Assembly: GCF_030718205.1 (NCBI RefSeq)
Contig: NZ_JAUZQF010000014.1
Coordinates: 124,001-188,000, forward strand
Direction of reading: 5' to 3'
Length of the DNA stretch: 64,000 bases
Source: Nonomuraea turcica
GTDB taxonomy: Bacteria; Actinomycetota; Actinomycetes; Streptosporangiales; Streptosporangiaceae
Part shown: positions 49,320-57,566 of the stretch, in pieces
How positions within the stretch are numbered: position 1 is the first letter of the stretch
How the letters are laid out: each line of letters starts with the position of its first letter
Notes under the pieces: model-generated
Told to the model about the DNA's origin: nothing
The model's database searches: none
Seen by the model: the letters and a program-made list of their open reading frames with translations, nothing else
Program-made: the position numbers and the translations under genes

Positions 49320-49982
49320 TCAGGGGCGCAGGCCGCGCAGCCGCGACCACGAGAGGAGGACGTGCACGCGGTCCGGCAGCCCCAGCTTGGTCAGGACGCT
49401 CGACACGTGCACCTTCACCGTGTACCGGCTGATCACCAGGCGGCGCGCGATCTCGTCGTTCGACAAGCCCTCGGCGATCAGCTCGCAGACCTCGCGCTCG
49501 CGTTCGGTCAGCCGGTCGGCCGCTGCCAGCAGCGCCCGGTCCTCGTCGGTGGGCAGCAGAGGTTGCAGCGCCTCGATCATGCGGGTGGTCGCCTCGGGCG
49601 CCAGCACCGACTGCCCGGCCGCGACGATGCGGATCCCGTCGCGGATCCGCTCGCCCGGCGCGTCCTTCAGCAGGAACCCGCTGGCCCCGGCCTGCAGCCC
49701 GGCGTAGACATAACTGTCCAGGTCGTACGTCGTCAAGATCAGCACGCGGGACGGCCCGTTCTGCCCGACGATGCGGCGGGTCGCCTCGATGCCGTCCATA
49801 CCGGGCAGGCGGATGTCCATCAGCACCACGTCCGGCCGCAACTCGGCGACGGCGGCGACGGCCGCCGCCCCATCGCCGACGGCACCTACCACGGTCAGGT
49901 CGCCGGCCGCCCCGACCAGCCGCACCAGGGCCTCCCGCAGCAGCTGCTCGTCGTCGCAGATCAGCACCCGGACGCCGGTCAC
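49320..49982 (-). CDS. NarL/LuxR-type response regulator
   Basis: The 220-residue product starts at GTG 49982, overlapping the kinase stop (GTGA). The receiver domain carries the acidic pair (ICDDEQ), the phospho-acceptor Asp in VVLMDIRLPGMDG, the Thr in ILTTYD and the Lys in LLKDAPG. The LuxR helix-turn-helix (LTEREREVCELIAEGLSNDEIARRLVISRYTVKVHVSSVLTKLGL) ends the protein. It is the last gene of the six-gene operon that begins at 54591. Confidence 0.93.
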   Translation of the reverse strand: MTGVRVLICDDEQLLREALVRLVGAAGDLTVVGAVGDGAAAVAAVAELRPDVVLMDIRLPGMDGIEATRRIVGQNGPSRVLILTTYDLDSYVYAGLQAGASGFLLKDAPGERIRDGIRIVAAGQSVLAPEATTRMIEALQPLLPTDEDRALLAAADRLTEREREVCELIAEGLSNDEIARRLVISRYTVKVHVSSVLTKLGLPDRVHVLLSWSRLRGLRP

Positions 49983-51070
49983 GTGACGCTCCGCAGCGGC
50001 AGCGTCGCGCACACCTCGAACGTGTCACGCTCCCGGGTCACCCGCACCGACCCGCCGAGCAGCTCGACCCGTTCCCTCATGCCGATCAGCCCCACGCCCG
50101 CCCCGTTCCCGATCGTCGCGCCGCGCACCGGGTTGACGACCCGGATCGTCAGGAGCGACGGCGCGTACGCCAGCACCACCCGCACGTCCACCGCCCCCGC
50201 GTGCTTGGCCACGTTGGTCAGCGCCTCCTGCACCACCCGGTAGGCCGCCAGTTCGATGCTCGCGTCCACCTGCCGTACGTCACCTTCGCGTTCCAGCACC
50301 ACCCGCGGCCCGCCCGGCGGCAGCGCCGCCACCAAGTCCTCCAGCTGCTCCAGCTTCGGCGGCGGGGACAGCGGGTCGTGCCCGGACGGCTGCCTCAGCA
50401 CGCCGAGCAGGCGCCGCAGCTCGGCCAGCGACTCCCTGCCGGTATGCGCCACCCGCCGCAACGTCTCCTCCATGCCCTGGCGCGTGTCGGCCCCGGCCTC
50501 GGCGTCCACCACCATGGTCGTCACCGAGTGGTTGAGGATGTCGTGCAACTCCCTGGCCAGCAGCGCCCGCTCGCGTTCGGCCGCCCGCCGCTCGGCCTGC
50601 TCCCGCTCCGCCTCCAGGAGCATCGAGCGCGCCCGTAACGCGTGGATCCGCTCCCGCTGGCGCCCGTCGACCCGCCCGACCGCCCAGAACCCGACGAACA
50701 GCAGCGCCAGCGCCGCGTACACCGCCACCACCCGCAACGCGTCGCCGACGGCGACCAACGTGAACGGTAACCCGGTGAGGAGCAGCGCCAGCACCCCCAC
50801 CACGCCGATCACCCGCCGGTCCCCGCGGCCCCACGCCCCCAGACGGGACGCGGCGACCAGGGGACCGACCAGGACCGGCATCAGCAGCAGGGCCATCAGC
50901 ATCAGCTCCAGCCCGACGACCACCCACAGCGCCGCCAGGGGGAACCGTCGCGACCACATCAACGCCACCGACTGCGCGCAGGCCAGCGGGAGCAGCACGG
51001 CGAGCCGGGCGTCCTGCCCGAGCAGCCAGCCGGCCAGCGGCGGCAGGCCGGCCAGCAGGCCGTCGCTCAT
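49979..51070 (-). CDS. HisKA_3-type sensor histidine kinase
   Basis: The 363-residue product starts at ATG 51070 (ATGA overlap with the upstream gene). The first 150 residues are membrane-embedded, about five to six helices without a large outside loop, so it probably senses within the membrane or through a partner. The dimerisation helix has RELHDILNHSVTTMVV with the phospho-His, and the ATPase domain has VQEALTNVAKHAGA (N box) and GVGLIGMRERVELLGG (G box). It should phosphorylate the regulator encoded next. Confidence 0.92.
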   Translation of the reverse strand: MSDGLLAGLPPLAGWLLGQDARLAVLLPLACAQSVALMWSRRFPLAALWVVVGLELMLMALLLMPVLVGPLVAASRLGAWGRGDRRVIGVVGVLALLLTGLPFTLVAVGDALRVVAVYAALALLFVGFWAVGRVDGRQRERIHALRARSMLLEAEREQAERRAAERERALLARELHDILNHSVTTMVVDAEAGADTRQGMEETLRRVAHTGRESLAELRRLLGVLRQPSGHDPLSPPPKLEQLEDLVAALPPGGPRVVLEREGDVRQVDASIELAAYRVVQEALTNVAKHAGAVDVRVVLAYAPSLLTIRVVNPVRGATIGNGAGVGLIGMRERVELLGGSVRVTRERDTFEVCATLPLRSVT

Positions 51071-51747
51071 CCACTCCAGGAGGGTCGGGCGCTCTTCCTG
51101 ATCTGCCGGGTACGCCGCCAGCCGACGGCCAGCAGCACCGCCACCGGCGCCCACGGCGCCAACGCGATCGTCCAGCTCAGCGGCAGCGGCGGGCCCGGCT
51201 GCCCGATCACGGGGACCGGCAGGACCCCCGTCGCGGTCCCGCCCGGACCCTCCACGGCGAACTCGAAGCGCCACGTACCCTCCTGCTGCAGCGAGACGAC
51301 GTCCAGTCCCCAGACCTGGCGGGCGCGCGGGTGCCGCGGCAGCACGATGCCGTCGCCGCGGCGCTGCAGGACGATGCCCTTCAGCCCCCTGCGGTCGCCG
51401 TCCGGCGTGACCGTCGTGACCAGCCCGGTACGCCCGTCGATGCCGCCCGCGGGCTCGAAGGCGAAGTCGAGCGACTGCATGGCGCGGATCGGCCACCTGG
51501 TGAACGATACGGTGATCGTGGACTGATCGCTCATCCGCAGGGTCTCGGTGTGAACGATCTCACCCGGCAGGGGCGACGCGGCACTGGCGCCGCTCGCCGT
51601 GGCCGGAGCCGCGGCGAGCAGCAGAGCCGCCACCGCCGCGATCAGCCCCACCAGCGCCCGCCGCACCAGGCGGCCGCCATCGGTACGTCCCGCGCCGAGG
51701 CGGATCAGGCGGCCGCCATCGGTACGTCCCGCACGGACGCGGATCAT
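51067..51747 (-). CDS. Exported protein in the two-component operon, unknown function
   Basis: The 226-residue product starts at ATG 51747 (ATGA overlap). Two 13-residue copies of an IR-x2-AGRTDGGRL unit open the protein, produced by a 39-bp tandem duplication; a GTG just after them would give a normal signal peptide start (VRRALVGLIAAVAALLLAAAPATAS). The outside domain (about 55-195) is beta-rich: SDQSTITVSFTRWPIRAMQSLDFAFEPAGG and GTWRFEFAVEGPGG, as in proteins that present a YtkA/FixH-like fold. One helix near the C-terminus anchors it. Its place next to the kinase suggests a sensing partner. Confidence 0.75.
   Translation of the reverse strand: MIRVRAGRTDGGRLIRLGAGRTDGGRLVRRALVGLIAAVAALLLAAAPATASGASAASPLPGEIVHTETLRMSDQSTITVSFTRWPIRAMQSLDFAFEPAGGIDGRTGLVTTVTPDGDRRGLKGIVLQRRGDGIVLPRHPRARQVWGLDVVSLQQEGTWRFEFAVEGPGGTATGVLPVPVIGQPGPPLPLSWTIALAPWAPVAVLLAVGWRRTRQIRKSARPSWSG
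51669..51746 (-). repeat. 39-bp tandem duplication at the start of the exported-protein gene
   Basis: Two 39-nt units (51669-51707, 51708-51746) are nearly identical, differing at only a few positions. The ATG used as start, and the ATGA overlap with the previous gene, lie at the outer edge of the second unit, so the duplication has lengthened the N-terminus in frame. Confidence 0.9.
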
Positions 51748-52853
51748 GCGGTCACCGTCCTGACCGCCAGCGGCTCGCGCAGGCCGAAATGGCGCAACAT
51801 GGTGGCGCACTGCCAGCCCAGCCAGCCCATTCCCGCCCCCACGGCCGCCACCGCCGGCAACGTGACCAGCAGGTTCATCTCCAGCCCGACCACGTTGTAG
51901 AAGATCGCGGTGTTGAACCCGGCGAGCACGCCGACCGCCGCCGTGATCCTGAGCGGGCCGACGCCCCGCCTTACCGCCCAGGCCACCGCCCCTCCGGCCA
52001 GCAACGCGATCAGCGGGAAGGTCGCCGGGTGCGCGATCAGGGCCTGCGGCGCGTTCGCGGCGTAGTCGCGCATCGGCTGACCGATCGCCTCGGCGTACCA
52101 GCGGGTGGCGGCCGGCGCGAACAACGCGAGCGCGCCCTGCACGACCAGGAACGCCAGACCCGCCGCGGCCGGCCACTGCCAGCCCCGGGTCAGGCCGACG
52201 ATGAGGCTCAGGGTCAGCGCTCCCACCGCGCCGAGCCCGAGCACCCGCGGCGCCACCCCCGGCAGCCAGCTGAAGACCAGCTCGGACACCATGCCGAACG
52301 CCGACGTCGAGCCGAAGGTGGCCACGCCGACGGCCAGCGCCAGCCCCCACCGCTCGGCCCGGGTCCGGCGCAACACGGCGAAGGCCATCACCATGGCGAA
52401 GACCTCGACCTGGATCGACAACCCCAGTCCCAGGTGCGAGGGCGTCGCCCCGGCCGCGATGTCGAAGCCGTACAGGTCGTGCCACCACAGGTCGGAGCCC
52501 GCGTACGCCAGGTTGCCCGACGCGCCGAGCCCGCCGACCAGGAACGGCCAGGGCGCCCGGAAGGTCCGGAACACCGTCACCGACGGGGTGGCGGTGACCG
52601 GCCCCCGTGCCCACGTCGACAGCAGCACCACCGTCAGGCAGGTCAGCCCGATGATGGCGGTCCCGCTGTAGAGCAGCAGGTGGGGCGCGGTCCAGAAGTT
52701 GTCGGGACCCACGTCCCCGTGCCACTGGCCGTCCCACACCATGCCGGTCAGCAGCGTGGTGTAGCCGAACAGCAGGAACCAGGCACCGGTCACCTCCCGG
52801 CGCGGGACCTCGCGCACGGGCGCAGAGTTTGTTGTCGCGTGTAACGCCGTCAT
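51744..52853 (-). CDS. Polytopic membrane protein in the two-component operon
   Basis: The 369-residue product starts at ATG 52853 and has about nine to ten membrane helices. Histidines and tryptophans sit near the helix ends: GMVWDGQWHGDVGPDNFWTAPHLLLYSG, GSDLWWHDLYGFDIAAGATPSHLGLG and a late IAHPATFPLI. This arrangement recalls membrane proteins that bind haem or copper, but I do not recognise a named family. It is coupled by ATGA overlaps to the genes on both sides. Confidence 0.75.
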   Translation of the reverse strand: MTALHATTNSAPVREVPRREVTGAWFLLFGYTTLLTGMVWDGQWHGDVGPDNFWTAPHLLLYSGTAIIGLTCLTVVLLSTWARGPVTATPSVTVFRTFRAPWPFLVGGLGASGNLAYAGSDLWWHDLYGFDIAAGATPSHLGLGLSIQVEVFAMVMAFAVLRRTRAERWGLALAVGVATFGSTSAFGMVSELVFSWLPGVAPRVLGLGAVGALTLSLIVGLTRGWQWPAAAGLAFLVVQGALALFAPAATRWYAEAIGQPMRDYAANAPQALIAHPATFPLIALLAGGAVAWAVRRGVGPLRITAAVGVLAGFNTAIFYNVVGLEMNLLVTLPAVAAVGAGMGWLGWQCATMLRHFGLREPLAVRTVTA

Positions 52854-53257
52854 GGCGTCTCCCTTTCTCCTTGTCCGACCAATGTGGTGACTTTGACGAT
52901 CTCGGTGCCCGAGGGTCCGCGCACGCGGACGGCGATCTCCCAGGCGCCGGTCATGGTGAACAGCTCGCCGCGCGCCACGTACCGGCCCGGTCCGTCGGAC
53001 TCGGCGACGATCTCCGGGGTCGTGTGACCCATGTGGGGCATCACCGCGAACAGCGACACCTCCGCCGGGGCGGCCGGGTCGACCTTGACCCGCGCCTCCA
53101 CAGGGCCGGTGCTCGGCTCCAGCGCCACCGTGACCGCGTAGTACAGGCCCCGCGCCGGCAACTCGACAGGGCCGGTGCCGGTGCCGCCGCGCAGGATCCA
53201 GGCGATCCCGGCCGCGATCAGCAGCAGCGGCAGGGCGATGTGGATCCACCGTCTCAT
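52850..53257 (-). CDS. YtkA-like exported protein
   Basis: The 135-residue product starts at ATG 53257, sharing a base with the previous stop. One N-terminal helix (about 6-22) anchors it. The outside part is a YtkA-like/FixH-like beta-sandwich: YYAVTVALEPSTGPVEARVKVDPAAPAEVSLFAVMPHMGHTTPEIVAESDGPGRYVARGELFTMTGAWEIAVRVRG. The MPHMGH motif gives Met and His ligands of the type used for copper. It is translationally coupled to both neighbours. Confidence 0.83.
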   Translation of the reverse strand: MRRWIHIALPLLLIAAGIAWILRGGTGTGPVELPARGLYYAVTVALEPSTGPVEARVKVDPAAPAEVSLFAVMPHMGHTTPEIVAESDGPGRYVARGELFTMTGAWEIAVRVRGPSGTEIVKVTTLVGQGERETP

Positions 53258-54591
53258 CAGGGGCTCATTTCCGCCGCGACCTCGATGAGGTGCGGGACGG
53301 TGACGATCTCGTAGTTCCTGGCGTACTGGATCCAGGCCAGGTAGCGGCCCGGGCGGGGAAAGCTGAAGATGAACTCCAGCCCCGGCCCGAAGCGGGCGAC
53401 GGACTCGTCCGGCGGCTTCTCCGCACCCATGGAGCGGGCTTCGTGCACGTGCCCCAGGTAGCCGCCGTCCTCGCTGCGGACGATCAGATGACCCGCCATG
53501 CCGAGCCACGGCTGCAGGTCTGCGGTCCCGGCGTCGAGCGTGATCCGCACCGGCCGACCGGCCACCGGCCGGACCGGTTCGGTGACCGGCGGCCCGGGAC
53601 CGGCCGCCGGCCGCGCGGGTTCGGCGACCGAAGGGGGCCGCCCCGGCTCGCCGACGGTGAACTCGCCGGACACCAGCTGCCCGCCCGCGTCCGCCCGCTC
53701 GAACTCGGCGTAGACGAGGTGGCGGCCCGCCTCCTCGGCCCGCAGCCGCACCTCGTACGTGCCCGGCCCGGTGCGGATCGGATGCACATGCCGGAAGTAC
53801 GTACCGTCCTGGCTGGTCACCACCATGTGCGACAACGCGGCGTGATGCTCGACCAGGTCGTCGGCCGGCCGCCCGGTCGACCCGTCGTACAACTCCACCC
53901 GCAACACGAACGCCGACCGGCGCGCCGGCCGCTCGGGCAGCACCTCGATCACCGGCTGCGCGTTGGGCCGCCCGAGCAGCGCATCCGGCGCAGGCGCGCC
54001 CTCGGGGACGGACGGGGCGAACCACGGGGAGAGCAATCCCGCGGTGAACGCCACGACGACCGCCACCGCGAAGCCGCCCCCGAAGCCGGCGGCGACCACG
54101 CGCCTCGACATCGCGGCGCCCACCAGCGCGCCGATCAACGCCACCGCGGCGCACGCGAAGGCCGCGTACACCACGACCTCCCACAGCGGCGTCCGCGGCA
54201 CCAGCACCGCGAACGGCAACACCGACCGCTCCGCGCCCGCACGCAGCTCCAGCTCGTGCGGGCCCACCCGGGCCACCGACAGGACCACCGGGTACATCCC
54301 CGGCCGGCCCGCCTCGACCCGCACACTGCCGGACGAGGCGCCGCCGCCCGCGACCGAGCGGAGCGCCAGGTCGAGCCGCCCGCCCTGACCGGGTCCGTGG
54401 ACGACCACATCGACCTGCAGCGGCGACGGCACCCGCACGCTCGCCCGCACCACGACGGTGATCTCCATGCCGGAGATCGTCTGGGCGAAGCGCACGTCGG
54501 TCTCGCCGCTGCGGCCATGGGCCGCCGCGGGCGCCGCCCAGGCGAGCAGCGCGGCGAGCGCGAGCAGAGCGGCGACAATACGTCTGATCAC
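53257..54591 (-). CDS. His-rich exported protein with two metal-binding-like domains
   Basis: The 444-residue product starts at GTG 54591. It has a signal peptide ending near AAAHG (residue 25), an N-terminal beta-domain, two membrane helices at about 136-195, then two related outside domains. The first contains HHAALSHMVVTSQDGTYFRHVHPIRTGPGTYEVRLRAEEAGRHLVYAEF, the second GMAGHLIVRSEDGGYLGHVHEA and FPRPGRYLAWIQY. The paired H-x-H motifs and Met residues look like copper or other metal sites. It is the first gene of the operon that ends with a two-component system. Confidence 0.8.
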   Translation of the reverse strand: MIRRIVAALLALAALLAWAAPAAAHGRSGETDVRFAQTISGMEITVVVRASVRVPSPLQVDVVVHGPGQGGRLDLALRSVAGGGASSGSVRVEAGRPGMYPVVLSVARVGPHELELRAGAERSVLPFAVLVPRTPLWEVVVYAAFACAAVALIGALVGAAMSRRVVAAGFGGGFAVAVVVAFTAGLLSPWFAPSVPEGAPAPDALLGRPNAQPVIEVLPERPARRSAFVLRVELYDGSTGRPADDLVEHHAALSHMVVTSQDGTYFRHVHPIRTGPGTYEVRLRAEEAGRHLVYAEFERADAGGQLVSGEFTVGEPGRPPSVAEPARPAAGPGPPVTEPVRPVAGRPVRITLDAGTADLQPWLGMAGHLIVRSEDGGYLGHVHEARSMGAEKPPDESVARFGPGLEFIFSFPRPGRYLAWIQYARNYEIVTVPHLIEVAAEMSP

Positions 54592-54650
54592 GTCCGAGAG
54601 CGTAGGAACGCACCGGTGCCCGGCACATCGGGCGCGGGCACTGACCAGCC

Positions 54651-54705
54651 TAGTTCCCGGGAACTACGGGCCGTGCCGTCCCGGTGGTAGGGCCTGCACT
54701 ACCAC
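54651..54705. promoter_or_regulatory. Two palindromes in the divergent promoter region
   Basis: TAGTTCCC-GGGAACTA (54651-54666) is a perfect 16-bp palindrome; GTGGTAG-N8-CTACCAC (54684-54705) is a second perfect dyad. They lie between the metal-type operon and the desaturase gene. The first, with a 60-bp distance to the operon start, is a good candidate site for the operon's own response regulator or another repressor. Confidence 0.6.
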
Positions 54706-54747
54706 AGGGACGGGTGACCGCCGGGGTTCGCATAGACTCCAGCCCAG

Positions 54748-54786
54748 CGATGCTGATGGGTATTCGCATACGACTCACCAGCATCG
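54748..54786 (+). promoter_or_regulatory. Nested inverted repeat before the desaturase gene
   Basis: CGATGCTG (54748-54755) pairs with CAGCATCG (54779-54786), and GTAT-TCGC-ATAC lies between them. It may be an operator or a leader hairpin; it ends 9 nt before the GTG start. Confidence 0.45.
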
Positions 54787-54795
54787 GAGATCAAT

Positions 54796-55839
54796 GTGAC
54801 TGTAGTGGACACCTCCCGCGCCAGGGCATCGGGGGAGCGGGGGAGCGACTTCGCGAGGCTGTCGCGCCGCATCGCCCAGGCGAGGCTGCTGGACAAGCGT
54901 CCCGGCTACTACACGGCCAGGATCGGCCTCGTGGCGGGACTGTTCGCCGGGGGCTGGGCGTTGTTCGCCGCAGTGGGGGACTCCTGGTGGCAGGTGCCGG
55001 TCGCGCTGCTGCTCGCCGTCGCGTTCGCCCAGGTGACGCTGCTGGCCCACGACCTGGCGCACGGGCAGATCTCCCGGTCGCGGCGCACGTCCAGGACGGC
55101 CGGGCTCCTGGTGGGCAATCTGGCCATCGGGCTCAGCTACGGCTGGTGGATGGACAAGCACACGCGGCACCACGCCAACCCCAACCACGAGGACCACGAC
55201 CCTGACGTCTCGCCCGAAGTGCTGGTCTGGTCGGAGAATCAGGCCGCGGGCGCCAGCAGGCTGGCCAGGGTCATCGGCCGCTGGCAGGCGTTCCTGTTCT
55301 TCCCCCTGATCACGCTGGAAGGGCTGAACCTGAAGGTCGCCAGCTTCCGCGCGCTGCGCCGCGAGTCGCTCAAGAACCGGAAGGTCGAAGGACTGCTGCT
55401 GGTCGCGCACAACCTGGCCTACCTCGGCGCGGTCTTCCTGGTGCTCTCTCCCGGCAAGGCGCTGGTGTTCCTCGCCGTGCATATGGGGTGCTACGGCGTC
55501 TACCTGGGGTGCACATTCGCGCCCAACCACAAGGGGATGCCCGTGCTCACCGCTGAGGATGAGCTGGACTTCCTTCGCCGCCAGGTCCTGACCTCCAGGA
55601 ACGTGCGCGGCGGCCGGCTGGTCACCACCGCGCTCGGCGGGCTGAACTACCAGATCGAGCACCACCTGTTCCCCAGCATGCCCACGGCGAACCTGCGCAA
55701 GGCCCGGCCGATCGTCCGCGACTACTGCCGGTCGATCGGCGTGGACTACGCCGAGTGCGGCCTGTTCGCGTCGTGGGGGCAGGCTATGCGCCACCTGCAC
55801 GAGGTGGGCCGGCCGCTGCGCCGCGCGGAAAGTCGCTGA
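54796..55839 (+). CDS. Membrane fatty acid desaturase
   Basis: The 347-residue product starts at GTG 54796. Three histidine boxes are present: HDLAHGQ (about 84-90), HTRHH (about 122-126) and QIEHH (about 289-293); the Gln in the last is the mark of front-end (delta-6 type) desaturases. Four membrane helices surround the di-iron site. Unlike many eukaryotic relatives it has no cytochrome b5 domain. It would introduce a double bond into membrane lipid acyl chains. Confidence 0.92.
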   Translation: MTVVDTSRARASGERGSDFARLSRRIAQARLLDKRPGYYTARIGLVAGLFAGGWALFAAVGDSWWQVPVALLLAVAFAQVTLLAHDLAHGQISRSRRTSRTAGLLVGNLAIGLSYGWWMDKHTRHHANPNHEDHDPDVSPEVLVWSENQAAGASRLARVIGRWQAFLFFPLITLEGLNLKVASFRALRRESLKNRKVEGLLLVAHNLAYLGAVFLVLSPGKALVFLAVHMGCYGVYLGCTFAPNHKGMPVLTAEDELDFLRRQVLTSRNVRGGRLVTTALGGLNYQIEHHLFPSMPTANLRKARPIVRDYCRSIGVDYAECGLFASWGQAMRHLHEVGRPLRRAESR

Positions 55840-55887
55840 TCGCCCTATTGGTAGGGTTATCCGGAAACGGACTGAAACGCGACACGG

Positions 55888-56379
55888 GTGGGTCAGGTGG
55901 AGGTTGAGCAGACAGCACTGCCGGGCATCGGGCTGCGTCATGACTTCACCACCCGGGCGGGCCGGCGCGTAGGCGTCGTGTCGCACCGCACCGGCCGCCG
56001 CGACCTGGTGATCTACGACGAGGACGATCCCGATCGCGCCTGCCAGACGGTCAAGCTGAACGACGAGGAAGCCGACGCCCTGGCCGAGCTGCTCGGCGCG
56101 CCGCGCATCGTGCAGCGGCTCAACCAGCTGCACCAGCAGGTCGAGGGCCTGGTCAGCGTGCAGCTGCCGATCCCTGCAGGCTCCCCCTACGCGGGCCGCC
56201 CCATGGGAGAGGCCCGCGTGCGCACCCGCACCGGCGCCTCCATCGTCGCGGTCGTGCGCGGTGGCCGGGTGGTCGCCAGCCCGGGGCCCGATTTCATGTT
56301 CCAAGTGGGCGACGTCGTGGTCGTCGTGGGCAGCGAGGACAGCACCGCAGAGGTGGCCGGCATCCTGGCCCGAGGGTAG
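55888..56379 (+). CDS. KhtT-like regulatory subunit of a K+/H+ antiporter
   Basis: The 163-residue product starts at GTG 55888. The N-terminal part has GIGLRHDFTTRAGRRVGVVSHRTGRRDLVIYDEDDPDRACQTVKLNDEEADALAELLG, and the C-terminal half is an RCK_C (TrkA_C) domain (about 80-163: VEGLVSVQLPIPAGSPYAGRPMGEARVRTRTGASIVAVVRGG...VVGSEDS). Bacillus KhtT regulates the antiporter KhtU through this domain, which there binds c-di-AMP. The antiporter gene follows 9 nt downstream. Confidence 0.9.
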   Translation: MGQVEVEQTALPGIGLRHDFTTRAGRRVGVVSHRTGRRDLVIYDEDDPDRACQTVKLNDEEADALAELLGAPRIVQRLNQLHQQVEGLVSVQLPIPAGSPYAGRPMGEARVRTRTGASIVAVVRGGRVVASPGPDFMFQVGDVVVVVGSEDSTAEVAGILARG

Positions 56380-56388
56380 GGCCGCGGG

Positions 56389-57549
56389 TTGCACGAAACC
56401 GCGGTCATCTTCCTCGAGTTCGGTGCCGTCCTTCTCGGCCTGGGTGTGCTCGGCGCGCTGGCCCTGCGCATCGGCATCTCTCCCATCCCGCTCTATCTGA
56501 TCGCCGGCCTGGCGTTCGGGACCGGCGGCGTGCTGCCGCTGGCGACCAGCGAGGAGTTCATCTCCGTCGGCGCCGAGCTCGGCGTGGTGTTGCTGCTGCT
56601 GACGCTGGGCCTGGAGTACAACGCCGACGAGCTGGTGACGAGCCTGACCGGCAACGCCCGCGCGGGCCTCGTCGACCTGGTGCTCAACGCCGCGCCCGGC
56701 GCGATCTGCGCGCTGCTGCTGGGCTGGGGGCCGGTCGCGGCCGTGGCCATGGCGGGCGTCACCTACGCCACCTCCTCCGGCATCGCCGCCAAAGTGCTGT
56801 CCGATCTGGGGTGGATCGGCAACAGGGAGACGCCGACGGTGCTGTCGCTGCTGGTGTTCGAGGACCTGACGATGGCGGTCTACCTGCCGGTGCTGACGAC
56901 CGTGCTGGCCGGGCTGAGCCTGGTGAGCGGGGCGATCTCGGTCGGCATCGCGCTGGTGACCGTGACCGTGGTGCTGGTCGTGGCGCTGCGGTTCGGGCGG
57001 TTCATCGAGGCGTTCGTGTCCAGCCCGAGCTCCGAGGTGCTGCTGCTCAAGGTGGTCGGGCTCGCCCTGCTGGTGGCCGGGCTGGCGCAGCAGCTGCAGG
57101 TGTCGGCGGCGGTGGGCGCGTTCCTGGTGGGGATCGCGCTGTCCGGTGAGCTGGCCGAAGGCGCACAGGCGCTGCTGGCGCCGCTGCGGGACCTGTTCGC
57201 CGCGGTGTTCTTCGTGTTCTTCGGACTCCAGACCGACCCGGCGAAGATCCTACCGGTGGCGGGCCTGGCGGCGCTGTTAGCGCTGGTGAGCATGGTGACC
57301 AAGCTCCTGACCGGTGCGTACGCGGCCAAGCGGGCCGGCATCGGCAAGGCCGGGCAGGCGCGGGCGGGCATCGCGCTCATCCCGCACGGCGAGTTCAACA
57401 TCGTGATCGCCGGGCTGGCGGTCGGCGCGGGCGTGCACCCCGACCTCGGGGCGCTGGCGGCGGCGTACGTGCTCATCCTGGCGGCGTTCGGCCCGCTCGC
57501 CGCCAAGCTCGTGCAACCTTTCATCACGGCCATCGCCAAGCGGGCCTGA
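56389..57549 (+). CDS. KhtU-like CPA2 cation/proton antiporter
   Basis: The 386-residue product starts at TTG 56389. About twelve membrane helices are visible, with LYLIAGLAFGTGGVLP, ELGVVLLLLTLGLEYNADEL, ATSSGIAAKVLSDLGWIGNRETPTVLSLLVFEDLTMAVYLP (conserved acidic residue of CPA2) and FVFFGLQTDPAKI. It lacks a C-terminal Rossmann domain; the separate KhtT-like subunit supplies regulation. It would export K+ in exchange for H+ and adjust turgor and pH. Confidence 0.92.
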   Translation: MHETAVIFLEFGAVLLGLGVLGALALRIGISPIPLYLIAGLAFGTGGVLPLATSEEFISVGAELGVVLLLLTLGLEYNADELVTSLTGNARAGLVDLVLNAAPGAICALLLGWGPVAAVAMAGVTYATSSGIAAKVLSDLGWIGNRETPTVLSLLVFEDLTMAVYLPVLTTVLAGLSLVSGAISVGIALVTVTVVLVVALRFGRFIEAFVSSPSSEVLLLKVVGLALLVAGLAQQLQVSAAVGAFLVGIALSGELAEGAQALLAPLRDLFAAVFFVFFGLQTDPAKILPVAGLAALLALVSMVTKLLTGAYAAKRAGIGKAGQARAGIALIPHGEFNIVIAGLAVGAGVHPDLGALAAAYVLILAAFGPLAAKLVQPFITAIAKRA

Positions 57550-57566
57550 TCCGTTAATTTGTTCGC

